Positions 17,190 through 24,225 of a stretch of 64,000 nucleotides of DNA are shown piece after piece. Each line of letters opens with the position of its first letter. Within the stretch, counting starts at the first letter, position 1. The position numbers and the translations under genes are program-made. The stretch is from Phycisphaeraceae bacterium (GTDB lineage Bacteria; Planctomycetota; Phycisphaerae; Phycisphaerales; UBA1924): NCBI GenBank assembly GCA_019636615.1, contig JAHBXF010000002.1, positions 1,844,056 to 1,908,055 on the forward strand, written 5' to 3'. The notes below the pieces were generated by a model that was not told the DNA's origin, made no database searches, and worked only from the letters and a program-made list of their open reading frames with translations.

Positions 17190-18149
17190 ATGACACGATA
17201 TCTCGTAGTGCAGGCCGAAGAACTCGACGCCGCCGCGGCGGCGTGGCTCTCAGACCGCTGCGACCTTGTCGCCTGCCGCGAGGAGCGCGCCGAGCGTTTC
17301 GATGAACTGCTCGCGCGGGCGCACGGGCTGATCGTGCGCACCTACACCCGGGTGGGGCCATCGCTGCTGGCGCGTGCGCCCCACTTGCGCGTGGTGGGGC
17401 GAGCCGGCGTGGGGCTCGACCGCATCGACGTCGCCGCCTGCCGGGCGCGCGGCGTCGAAGTTGTCCACACGCCCGACGCCAACGGCCAGGCCGTGGCCGA
17501 GTTTGTCTTCGCGCTGCTGCACGACGCGCTGCGGCCACGGCTCTTCCTCGACCGGGCCATCGATGCGCAGCGATGGAACGCGCTGCGCGCCGAACTCAAT
17601 GCCCCCAACCAACTCAGCGAGATGGTGCTCGGCGTATGGGGCCTTGGCCGCATCGGCACGCGCGTGGCCCGCGCCGCCGCGGGGCTGGGCATGAGTGTCA
17701 TCTACCACGACCTGCGCGAGATCCCCCACGCCGACCGCGCGGGCGCGCAGCCCGTCGGCCGCGACGAACTCCTCGCCCGCGCCGACGTCCTCACGCTGCA
17801 CACCGACCCCCGCCCCTCGAACCGGCACCTGCTCGGGGCGCAGGCCCTGGCCCTGTGCAAGCCCACCGCCATCATCATCAACACCAGCCGCGGCATAATG
17901 GCCGATGCGCACGCCCTGGCCGACTTCCTGCGCTCGCGCCCCGCCTCGAAAGCACTCATCGACGTGCACGACCCCGAGCCCTTCGACGGCAACTACCCCC
18001 TGCTGGGCCTGCACAACGCGCACCTCACGCCGCACATCGCCGCCGCCACGGCCACGGCGCACGCCAACATGTCCTGGGTGGTGCGCGACCTCTGGCGCGT
18101 GCTCTGCGGGCAACCGCCCGAGCACCCCGCGCCCCACGATCACACATAA
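17190..18149 (+). CDS. D-isomer 2-hydroxyacid dehydrogenase (phosphoglycerate dehydrogenase-like)
   Basis: A 319-residue NAD-dependent oxidoreductase. The nucleotide-binding motif is GVWGLGRIG (148-156). The catalytic triad of the family is present: Arg234 (NTSRG), Glu263 (DPEP) and His282 (TPHIAA). It lacks the C-terminal ACT/ASB regulatory domains of long SerA proteins, so the substrate (3-phosphoglycerate or another 2-hydroxyacid) is open. The gene starts 31 bp after secA, probably co-transcribed. The ribosome-binding site is poor. Confidence 0.85.
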   Translation: MTRYLVVQAEELDAAAAAWLSDRCDLVACREERAERFDELLARAHGLIVRTYTRVGPSLLARAPHLRVVGRAGVGLDRIDVAACRARGVEVVHTPDANGQAVAEFVFALLHDALRPRLFLDRAIDAQRWNALRAELNAPNQLSEMVLGVWGLGRIGTRVARAAAGLGMSVIYHDLREIPHADRAGAQPVGRDELLARADVLTLHTDPRPSNRHLLGAQALALCKPTAIIINTSRGIMADAHALADFLRSRPASKALIDVHDPEPFDGNYPLLGLHNAHLTPHIAAATATAHANMSWVVRDLWRVLCGQPPEHPAPHDHT

Positions 18150-18203
18150 CGCGCGCCAATCACACACAGCCCGACGCACTCGCCCCACGCCCCCCACGCG
18201 ATC

Positions 18204-18587
18204 TCACACCCCCGCCGACGGGCCTTCCTCCTGGCCCGAGCGACGCATGGCCTCTGCCTCCATCTTCGCCATTTCCGCGGCACGATACCTCGCAAAGATC
18301 ATCGGCAGGTTCAACCCCAACACCAGCGTGAGAATGAAGCCCCCGAGCATGAACGGGTACCACACGTGGTACGGCTGCCCAAGCAGCAGCGCCGCCACAC
18401 CCAGCAGCAGCAGAAGCACGCCCAGCCCAAAGAACGTGAGCGCATACCCCACCACCAACCTCTTGGCCCGCCCTTTGGGCGCCAGCGTGCCCGCCAGCAC
18501 ACCAAACCCCGCCCCCGCGACGCCCAGCAGTGATCCGCCGATGCCGCCGATCCATCCCGCCATTTCGCCCGTCCACCAGGGTTGCAT
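18204..18587 (-). CDS. Small three-helix membrane protein in DUF2089 operon
   Basis: A 127-residue protein with a strong AGGAGG ribosome-binding site before ATG 18587. Hydrophobic segments lie at about residues 9-32 (GWIGGIGGSLLGVAGAGFGVLAG), 42-66 (VVGYALTFFGLGVLLLLLGVAALLL) and 74-96 (WYPFMLGGFILTLVLGLNLPMIF). A charged cytoplasmic-like tail follows (ARYRAAEMAKMEAEAMRRSGQEE). It lies 41 bp downstream of a DUF2089-type regulator. That pairing suggests the regulator controls this membrane protein. The function is unknown. Confidence 0.8.
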   Translation of the reverse strand: MQPWWTGEMAGWIGGIGGSLLGVAGAGFGVLAGTLAPKGRAKRLVVGYALTFFGLGVLLLLLGVAALLLGQPYHVWYPFMLGGFILTLVLGLNLPMIFARYRAAEMAKMEAEAMRRSGQEEGPSAGV

Positions 18588-18628
18588 CACGCGCCTCCTT
18601 TCCTGCGTTCGCACTCGCCACCTCTCGC

Positions 18629-18946
18629 TCACCCGTCCGCACGCCTGCGGGCCGCATCGCGGATGCGCCGCGCCGCCGCGCCGCTCAGTTCGCCACGCTC
18701 GATCATGTCCGCCAAGAGGTCTGAGAGCGGATCGGGCTTGCGACCCGCTTTGAGCGAGCGCACCCGCTCGATCACCTTGTCGAGCCGCAGGCGGATCGTG
18801 GGGTAACTCACCCCGTAGACATCCGCAAGGTCTTTGAGCGACCCCGAGCACAGCACCAGTTCCATGATCAGGTCCTGATCTTCGCGTGCCAGCCGCGAGA
18901 GCAGGTGGGGCGGGCCGTCCACGAGGTTTAATGAATCGAAAGTCAC
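18629..18946 (-). CDS. DUF2089-type helix-turn-helix regulator
   Basis: A basic protein of about 105 residues. The central block LLSRLAREDQDLIMELVLCSGSLKDLADVYGVSYPTIRLRLDKVIERV matches the DUF2089 pattern: an acidic helix, then a winged-helix-like 'GVSYPTIRxRLDxxIE' recognition helix. The start needs care. The frame is open from a TTG at 18982, but that TTG is the first base of a -35 box, and a -10 box overlies the next codons. I therefore choose GTG 18946, 7 nt after the -10, which implies leaderless translation. The downstream gene encodes a small membrane protein. The regulatory target is inferred to be its own operon. Confidence 0.8.
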   Translation of the reverse strand: MTFDSLNLVDGPPHLLSRLAREDQDLIMELVLCSGSLKDLADVYGVSYPTIRLRLDKVIERVRSLKAGRKPDPLSDLLADMIERGELSGAAARRIRDAARRRADG

Positions 18947-18953
18947 TTTACGA

Positions 18954-18982
18954 TTTATACAGCCAGGCTTTCGTTTTGTCAA
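18954..18982 (-). promoter_or_regulatory. Near-consensus sigma-70 promoter of the DUF2089 operon
   Basis: On the minus strand: TTGACA (18977-18982), 17-bp spacer, TATAAA (18954-18959). The predicted transcription start coincides, within 1-2 nt, with GTG 18946. The promoter stands in a short AT-rich patch just after the convergently read end of the glycosyltransferase gene's coding sequence on the same strand (stop at 19022). Confidence 0.85.
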
Positions 18983-19021
18983 GCCTGATTTTCAATTTCT
19001 TCAAGTTTCGCCACCGACCCT

Positions 19022-20284
19022 TCACCCGCCCCCGAAGGCACCGAGCAGCCGCTGCGCCGCGGCTGTCGCCCCATCCTCTTTCCCGATCGCCGTCGCCAGC
19101 CCCTGCGCCGCCGCCGCCACGCCCGGGTTTTCGAGCACCTCAGTGAGCGACTGCGCCAACCCTGCACCGGTCACGCGCGACAGCCGCAGCGTCTGCGAGC
19201 ACCCCAACCGTTTCACGCGCGCGGCGTTATCAAACTGATCGTGCGCGGCCGGCGTCACCACCGTGGGCCGGCCCGCCCGCAGCGCCTGCGCGGTGGTGCC
19301 GATGCCCCCGTGGTGCACCACCGCCGCCGCGCGCGGGAAGACCACCGAGTAGGGCGCGTACGTCATCGCCATCACGCGGCCGTCGTTGCCGCAGTCGGGC
19401 GCATAGTCCGGCTCGCCCACGAGCAACAGCCCCCTCCTGCCCAGCCTGTGGCACGCATCAACCGCGGCGCGGTAAAACCCGCCCGCCGTGTGCACCACGG
19501 CCGTGCCCAGCGTGAAGATAATCGGCGGCGGGCCCGCATCGAGAAACGCGCCGAGTTCGGCCGCGCACGCTTCCTGCCCGGGGTTGCGGTCGTGCCATGG
19601 AAACCCGCAGATCTCTCCCCGCGCCGGGTCGCCCTCGACCGACCCACGGAAGACCGGCGACCACATCCCCAGGTTCACAACGCCGGCGCGGCAGTCTTCA
19701 AGAAACACGTTCGACCTTGCCGCCAGCCCCATCGAGCGGCGAACCCTGTTCAACGGCCCATCGAGCATCGCCCGCATGAACAGCCGCCCCATGAAGAGAT
19801 CAAGCCGCACCGCCCGCGGGCTGGGCGCGTGAGACCTGAACGCCGGCATCACCAGTTGATCGCGGGGGTTCATCCACATCGAGGGTGCCAGCGCCGCCAC
19901 CGCAAAGGGCAAACCCCGCCGCTCGCACTCCCACGCCACACCCATGCACAGCGGGTGCACCAGCACGCCATCGGGCCGCCAAGCGTCGATCGCCTCCGCG
20001 GCCGCGCGCACAATCTCGGGCACCATCGGCGCCATGATCGTGCGCATCACCACATACGGCCCGCGCACCGGGTGCGTGATATCCGGGTGCCGCTCCAGCA
20101 CGCCCCGCAGTGTCACCGCCTCGCCCAGCGCCATCGGCTCGACACCCGCGGCCCGTGTCTGCGCGGCATAGACAGGGTTGGTCAAGAGCGCCACATCATG
20201 GCCCATGCGCCGCAGCACACCCCCCACCGCCAGAAACGGGTGCAGATCTCCTCCAGAGCCCATCGTCGCCATCAATATGCGCAT
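19022..20284 (-). CDS. UDP-sugar glycosyltransferase, GT1/MGT type
   Basis: A 420-residue GT-B fold enzyme. The N-terminal [22 protein letters not shown] is the acceptor-domain loop typical of the macrolide/sterol/rhamnosyl-transferase group. The C-terminal [19 protein letters not shown] plus HDQFDNA is the nucleotide-sugar binding signature. It probably transfers a sugar to a lipid or small hydrophobic acceptor; the acceptor is unknown. ATG 20284 is chosen at the conserved N-terminus. There is no Shine-Dalgarno, but TACGCT lies 9 nt upstream, suggesting a leaderless or near-leaderless message. Divergent from pdxJ. Confidence 0.85.
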   Translation of the reverse strand: MRILMATMGSGGDLHPFLAVGGVLRRMGHDVALLTNPVYAAQTRAAGVEPMALGEAVTLRGVLERHPDITHPVRGPYVVMRTIMAPMVPEIVRAAAEAIDAWRPDGVLVHPLCMGVAWECERRGLPFAVAALAPSMWMNPRDQLVMPAFRSHAPSPRAVRLDLFMGRLFMRAMLDGPLNRVRRSMGLAARSNVFLEDCRAGVVNLGMWSPVFRGSVEGDPARGEICGFPWHDRNPGQEACAAELGAFLDAGPPPIIFTLGTAVVHTAGGFYRAAVDACHRLGRRGLLLVGEPDYAPDCGNDGRVMAMTYAPYSVVFPRAAAVVHHGGIGTTAQALRAGRPTVVTPAAHDQFDNAARVKRLGCSQTLRLSRVTGAGLAQSLTEVLENPGVAAAAQGLATAIGKEDGATAAAQRLLGAFGGG

Positions 20285-20293
20285 CGCGCACTC

Positions 20294-20371
20294 AGCGTAC
20301 GCCGCACACCCCCACTCCCCCCACCACTCCCCCACTCATCCCAGAGCCCCACCCCCACGCCCCACTACCCT
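20294..20371. promoter_or_regulatory. Divergent promoter region, glycosyltransferase/pdxJ
   Basis: Within a 93-bp gap, the minus-strand -10 TACGCT (20294-20299) is 9 nt from ATG 20284, and the plus-strand -10 TACCCT (20366-20371) is 6 nt from ATG 20378. Neither gene has a Shine-Dalgarno. I see no clear -35 boxes. Confidence 0.5.
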
Positions 20372-20377
20372 AGCACC

Positions 20378-21145
20378 ATGCCACTGCTCTCGGTGAACAT
20401 CGACCACATCGCCACCCTGCGTCAGGCCCGCTACCGCGGCGGGGAGGAATACGGCGAGCCCGATGTTGTCCGCATCGCCCTGGCCGTTGAGGCCGCGGGC
20501 GCCGACGGCATCACCGTGCACCTGCGTGAAGACCGCCGCCACATCACCGACCGCGATGTCGACCTTCTCCGCGCCACCGTGCGCGTGAAGTTCAACCTGG
20601 AGATGGCCGCCACCGACGAGATGGTGGCCGTCGCGGCGCGCACCCGCCCCCACACGGCGATGCTCGTGCCCGAAGGCCGCAACGAAGTCACCACCGAGGG
20701 CGGGCTCGATGTCGCCGGCCAGCAGGGCCGCCTGCGCACCGTCGTCTCACGCCTCAAAGACGCGGGGTGCATCGTCTCGGCCTTCATCGACGCCGACGAA
20801 AAACAGGTCGACGCCGCCGCCGAGATCGGCTTTGACGTGTGCGAGGTTCACACCGGGCCTTACGCCGCGCAGTTCCTGCGTTGCGGCGGAGACATGCGCG
20901 TCTCGGCGATGGCCGATGGGTTGCACGCGGTGGCCCGCGCGGGCCGGCGCATCGTCGCCGCGGGCCTGCGCTTCAACGCCGGGCACGCCCTCAACTATCA
21001 CAACGTCGGGCCCATCGCCTCGCTGCCGGGTGTCGAAGAACTCCACATCGGGCACGCCATCATCAGCCGCGCTGTCTATACCGGCATCGACGCCGCCGTG
21101 GCAGACATGAAAGCCGCGATGGTGCCAGACATGCCCGAAGACTGA
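20378..21145 (+). CDS. pdxJ: Pyridoxine 5'-phosphate synthase
   Basis: 255 residues. Condenses 1-deoxyxylulose 5-phosphate with 3-amino-2-oxopropyl phosphate in de novo vitamin B6 synthesis. The family start [16 protein letters not shown], the [12 protein letters not shown] phosphate/active-site block, [27 protein letters not shown] and the C-terminal [24 protein letters not shown] are all present. ATG 20378 fits the conserved start exactly. It lacks a Shine-Dalgarno but has TACCCT 6 nt upstream. It heads a plus-strand run of four genes. Confidence 0.97.
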   Translation: MPLLSVNIDHIATLRQARYRGGEEYGEPDVVRIALAVEAAGADGITVHLREDRRHITDRDVDLLRATVRVKFNLEMAATDEMVAVAARTRPHTAMLVPEGRNEVTTEGGLDVAGQQGRLRTVVSRLKDAGCIVSAFIDADEKQVDAAAEIGFDVCEVHTGPYAAQFLRCGGDMRVSAMADGLHAVARAGRRIVAAGLRFNAGHALNYHNVGPIASLPGVEELHIGHAIISRAVYTGIDAAVADMKAAMVPDMPED

Positions 21146-21254
21146 TCGCTTCCACTTCACCCCCACCCCCCCTTTTTTCACCCACACTTCCCTTCTTCGC
21201 CCCGCGGCTTTGCCCGATCACAACCCCACCTCCACCACCCGCCCAGGCAACACC

Positions 21255-21773
21255 ATGACCACACACGCCAACCCCTGCATCGCACGCTTCCAGCGCCTCC
21301 TGGCCTACGAAACCTGGGCCAACACCCTGCTGCTCGATGCCCTCGACACCGTGCCCGATGCCTCACGCACCCTCCCCGCCTACGACCGCGCGGTGCGCCT
21401 CATCCCCCACAACGTTCTCGCGCGGCGTATCTGGCTCTCGCGCCTCGCCAACACCACCTTCGGCCCCGTGGCCGACTGGTTCCCCGCGTGGCCCCTGGCC
21501 CAGACGCGACAGGCCTGCGCCGAGACCGACGCCGACTGGTCGTCGTACCTGGCCGCGCTCGCCCCCCAATCTCTCTCCGCCCCCATCCACTACACCGGCG
21601 GCGACGGCATCGCCCGCGCCAACATCGCCGAAGACATCATCACCCACGCCTTCAACCACTCCACCTATCACCGCGGCCAACTCGCCCGCCTCATCCACGA
21701 GTGCGGCGGCAACCGCCCCTCTACCGACTTCATCGGCTTCGCCCGCCTGCACGCGCACCCGGCCTCGCGCTGA
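21255..21773 (+). CDS. DinB-family metal-dependent protein
   Basis: 172 residues with the DinB/YfiT four-helix pattern: an N-terminal helix LLAYETWANTLLLDAL, a central RLIPHNVLARRIWLSRL containing the first metal histidine, and the C-terminal HAFNHSTYHRGQLARLI with the remaining histidines. Members bind a divalent metal and include thiol transferases using bacillithiol or mycothiol; the substrate cannot be told here. It lies 109 bp after pdxJ, probably on the same transcript. AGGCAACACC precedes the ATG. Confidence 0.82.
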   Translation: MTTHANPCIARFQRLLAYETWANTLLLDALDTVPDASRTLPAYDRAVRLIPHNVLARRIWLSRLANTTFGPVADWFPAWPLAQTRQACAETDADWSSYLAALAPQSLSAPIHYTGGDGIARANIAEDIITHAFNHSTYHRGQLARLIHECGGNRPSTDFIGFARLHAHPASR

Positions 21774-21810
21774 GGCCCCACGCCACCCACGCTCTTTCAG
21801 CCAACCCGCC

Positions 21811-22425
21811 ATGCCCCACCAACCCACCCACGCGCTCACCCTCGCCGACTTTCTCTCGCGCCTTGCCGCGCGAACACCCACCCCCGGCGGCGGCGCGGCG
21901 GCCTCGGTGGCCGGGGCGCTCGGCGCGGCCCTGGCCGGCATGGTCGTCAACTACTCCCTGGGCAAGAAGAACCTCGCCCCGCACGAGGCCGAAAACCAGC
22001 AGGCCCTGATCATTCTCTCCACCGCCGTGCCCATGCTCCTAGACCTCGCCGATGAAGACGCCGCGGCCTACGGCGCGGTCAACGAACTCAGCCGCCTGCC
22101 CGAGGGTGATCCCCGCCGCGCCGCCGAACTGCCCCAGGCCCAGCGCGACAGCGTGCAGGTGCCCATGGCAGTCGGCGCGATGTGCGTGAATCTGCTGCGC
22201 CGCTTCGAGGCCCTCGCCGCCACCACCAACCGCCACCTTCGCTCAGACCTCGCCATCGCCGCCATCCTCGCCGACGCCGCGACCCGCGCCGCGGCCTGCA
22301 ACGTCGCGGTGAATCTGCCCTCGCTGCCGCCGGCCGAAAGCGAGAAAGCCCGGGCCCGGTGCGACGCCCTGCTCGCCGAATCTGCACGCCTGTGCGCACT
22401 GGTCGAACGCGCCTGCACCGCCTGA
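21811..22425 (+). CDS. Cyclodeaminase/cyclohydrolase (FTCD C-terminal domain) family protein
   Basis: A 204-residue all-helical protein matching the FTCD_C/FchA family: LTLADFLSRLAARTPTPGGGAAASVAGALGAALAGMVVNYSLGK near the start (Gly-rich folate-binding turn PTPGGGAAAS), and an Asp/Glu-rich DLADEDAAAYGAVNELSRLP helix. Relatives act as methenyl-THF cyclohydrolase or formimino-THF cyclodeaminase in one-carbon metabolism. It starts 37 bp after the DinB gene. No Shine-Dalgarno is evident, so it may depend on upstream translation. Confidence 0.85.
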   Translation: MPHQPTHALTLADFLSRLAARTPTPGGGAAASVAGALGAALAGMVVNYSLGKKNLAPHEAENQQALIILSTAVPMLLDLADEDAAAYGAVNELSRLPEGDPRRAAELPQAQRDSVQVPMAVGAMCVNLLRRFEALAATTNRHLRSDLAIAAILADAATRAAACNVAVNLPSLPPAESEKARARCDALLAESARLCALVERACTA

Positions 22426-22575
22426 ACCCCCGCCCCCTGCGCGACGTATACTTGTTCCTCGCCGTCACCCCCGGCGGGTTCCTTTCACACACGCGAACTG
22501 GCCAGGGGGGCTTGGCCACAACCACACGTGCCCCGCCCGCGCCCACCGCGCGCCGCCGGGCGAAAGGATGAACCC

Positions 22576-23751
22576 ATGCCCGCCCCGAAAAACACCTGGA
22601 CCAAAGACGACCTTCTCTCGCGCAAGATCGAGCACATCGACATCACGCGTTTCGACGCGCGCCCGCTCGTGAAGGCCTACCGCGAGATGGCCTACTCCAG
22701 CCGCACGCTGGCCCAGGCCGCCGACATCTATTCCATGATGCTCAAAGACCGCGAGTGCGCCGTGATCCTCACGCTCGCGGGCTCGCTCATCAGCGCGGGC
22801 CTCAAAAAGGCCATCATCACGCTGCTCGAAAACAACATGATCGACGCCATCGTCTCGACCGGCGCCAACATCATCGACCAGGACTTCTTCGAGGGCCTGG
22901 GCTTCAAGCACTACATCGCCCCCGGCAGCCCCGAGGCGCCCCCGGTCGACGACATGACCCTGCGCAACCTCATGATCGACCGCATCTACGACACCTACAT
23001 CGACGAAGACGATCTCCGCGCCTGCGACCACGTCACCTACGAAATCTTCAACGCATTCGAGCCCGGCGCCTACTCCAGCCGCGAGTTCATCGAGGCCATG
23101 GGCGCCTACCTCGCCAACAACCCCAAACTCGCCAAGAACGATTCCATCGTCAAGACCTGCTTCCTCAAGCGCGTCCCCATCTTCGTCCCCGCTTTCTCCG
23201 ACTGCTCCGCCGGCTTTGGCATCGTCCTCCAGCAGACCGAAGCCATCGAGCAGGGGCGGGGCCAGGTCGCCATCGATTCGGGCAAAGACTTCCGCGAACT
23301 CACCGACATCAAACTGGCCTGCAAAGACACCGGCCTCCTCATGCTCGGCGGCGGTGTGCCCAAAAACTTCGCCCAGGACATCGTCGTCGCCGCCGAACTC
23401 CTCCACGAACGCAAGGGCGGCAAGGGTGGCGCGGCACTCCGTGCCGCGAACGAAGTGGGCATGCACAAATACGCCATCCAGATGACCGTCGCCGACAGCC
23501 GCGACGGCGCGCTCTCGGGCTCCACACTCCGCGAGGCCTGCTCCTGGGGCAAGGTCGATGTCGTCCACGAGCAGATGGTCTTCGGCGAACTCTCCGCCCT
23601 CTTCCCCATCCTCGCGTCGGACGCCTTCCACCGCGGCGCATGGAAGGGCCGCAAGGCCTTCAAGTTCGCAGACCTCTTCGAGAAGGCCGGCAACACCCCC
23701 ACCTTTACCGCCAAAGCCAAGCCCAAGGCGCGCAAGGCCATGGCCCGCTGA
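22576..23751 (+). CDS. Deoxyhypusine synthase homologue (possibly homospermidine synthase-like)
   Basis: 391 residues, NAD- and spermidine-dependent aminobutyl transferase family. Conserved blocks include LTLAGSLISAGLKKAI, VSTGANIIDQDFFEGLG, the VPIFVPAFSDCSAGFGI region and the active-site GSTLREACSWGKVDVV, in which Lys326 corresponds to the lysine that carries the aminobutyl group in eukaryotic enzymes. Bacteria have no eIF5A, so the substrate is probably a polyamine or an unknown protein. The C-terminal tail is basic (KAKPKARKAMAR). GAAAGGA precedes the start. A TATACT at about 22447 may be its promoter. A strong terminator follows. Confidence 0.9.
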   Translation: MPAPKNTWTKDDLLSRKIEHIDITRFDARPLVKAYREMAYSSRTLAQAADIYSMMLKDRECAVILTLAGSLISAGLKKAIITLLENNMIDAIVSTGANIIDQDFFEGLGFKHYIAPGSPEAPPVDDMTLRNLMIDRIYDTYIDEDDLRACDHVTYEIFNAFEPGAYSSREFIEAMGAYLANNPKLAKNDSIVKTCFLKRVPIFVPAFSDCSAGFGIVLQQTEAIEQGRGQVAIDSGKDFRELTDIKLACKDTGLLMLGGGVPKNFAQDIVVAAELLHERKGGKGGAALRAANEVGMHKYAIQMTVADSRDGALSGSTLREACSWGKVDVVHEQMVFGELSALFPILASDAFHRGAWKGRKAFKFADLFEKAGNTPTFTAKAKPKARKAMAR

Positions 23752-23809
23752 TCAACGCCTCGCGTTGACCTCAACCCATCAACACACCATCCCCCACCCA
23801 CACGTCTCA

Positions 23810-23833
23810 CCCCCGCCCGGCGGGGGTTTTTTT
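23810..23833 (+). terminator. Intrinsic terminator after deoxyhypusine synthase homologue
   Basis: CCCCCG pairs with CGGGGG around a CCCGG loop, followed by seven T. It lies 59 bp after the stop codon at 23751. Confidence 0.85.
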
Positions 23834-23968
23834 CTCGCCGACACGGCGCGAGAGTCAATCTCCACCCCGCCAAGGTCTCACGCCCATTGGGCCCGGGCAT
23901 GGCGCCGTGTGTCGCTGCCCTGGACAAAGAGGGCGGGGCGGGGAGAGTGCCGCGCCGCTTCACAACTC

Positions 23969-24044
23969 GCGCGGCCTCACCCATCGCGCGGCCTCACCCA
24001 TCGCGCGGCCTCACCCATCGCGCAGCCTCACCCATCGCGCGGCC
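23969..24044. repeat. 17-bp tandem repeat, four copies plus partial
   Basis: The unit GCGCGGCCTCACCCATC occurs at 23969, 23986, 24003 and 24020 (the fourth has A for G at one position), then eight bases of a fifth. Single units of the same sequence occur at the matching place beside the other R repeats (about 26978 and 27888), so this array looks like a local expansion of an element that accompanies R repeats. Confidence 0.85.
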
Positions 24045-24060
24045 CGCCGCGCGCCTGAGC

Positions 24061-24213
24061 GACCCTGATCTGTCGCACAGCCAAGGATGAACATCATGCT
24101 ACGGATGGAAGGATCGCTCGTGCGTGATGGCGAGGGGGGCGCAACAACATCGATCGCCGAGGAACCCTGCGATCGATGGCACGCATGCTCAATCTGTAGC
24201 GTTCGGCGTCACA
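24061..24213. repeat. R repeat, copy R1
   Basis: One of at least six related stretches of about 150 bp. It starts at a GACnCTGATCTGTCG-like segment and ends at GTTCGGCGTCAC. Its hairpin differs from the other copies by a paired change: CATCGATCGC with GCGATCGATG, instead of CACCGATCGC with GCGATCGGTG. It ends 13 bp before the stop of the neighbouring dockerin gene on the minus strand. Confidence 0.7.
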
Positions 24214-24225
24214 TGCCGTGCCGAT

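Noticed and set aside
19241..20377. An upstream extension of pdxJ giving a protein of more than 600 residues.
   Set aside because: The extension is antisense to the glycosyltransferase gene and Arg/His/Pro-rich; PdxJ similarity begins exactly at ATG 20378.
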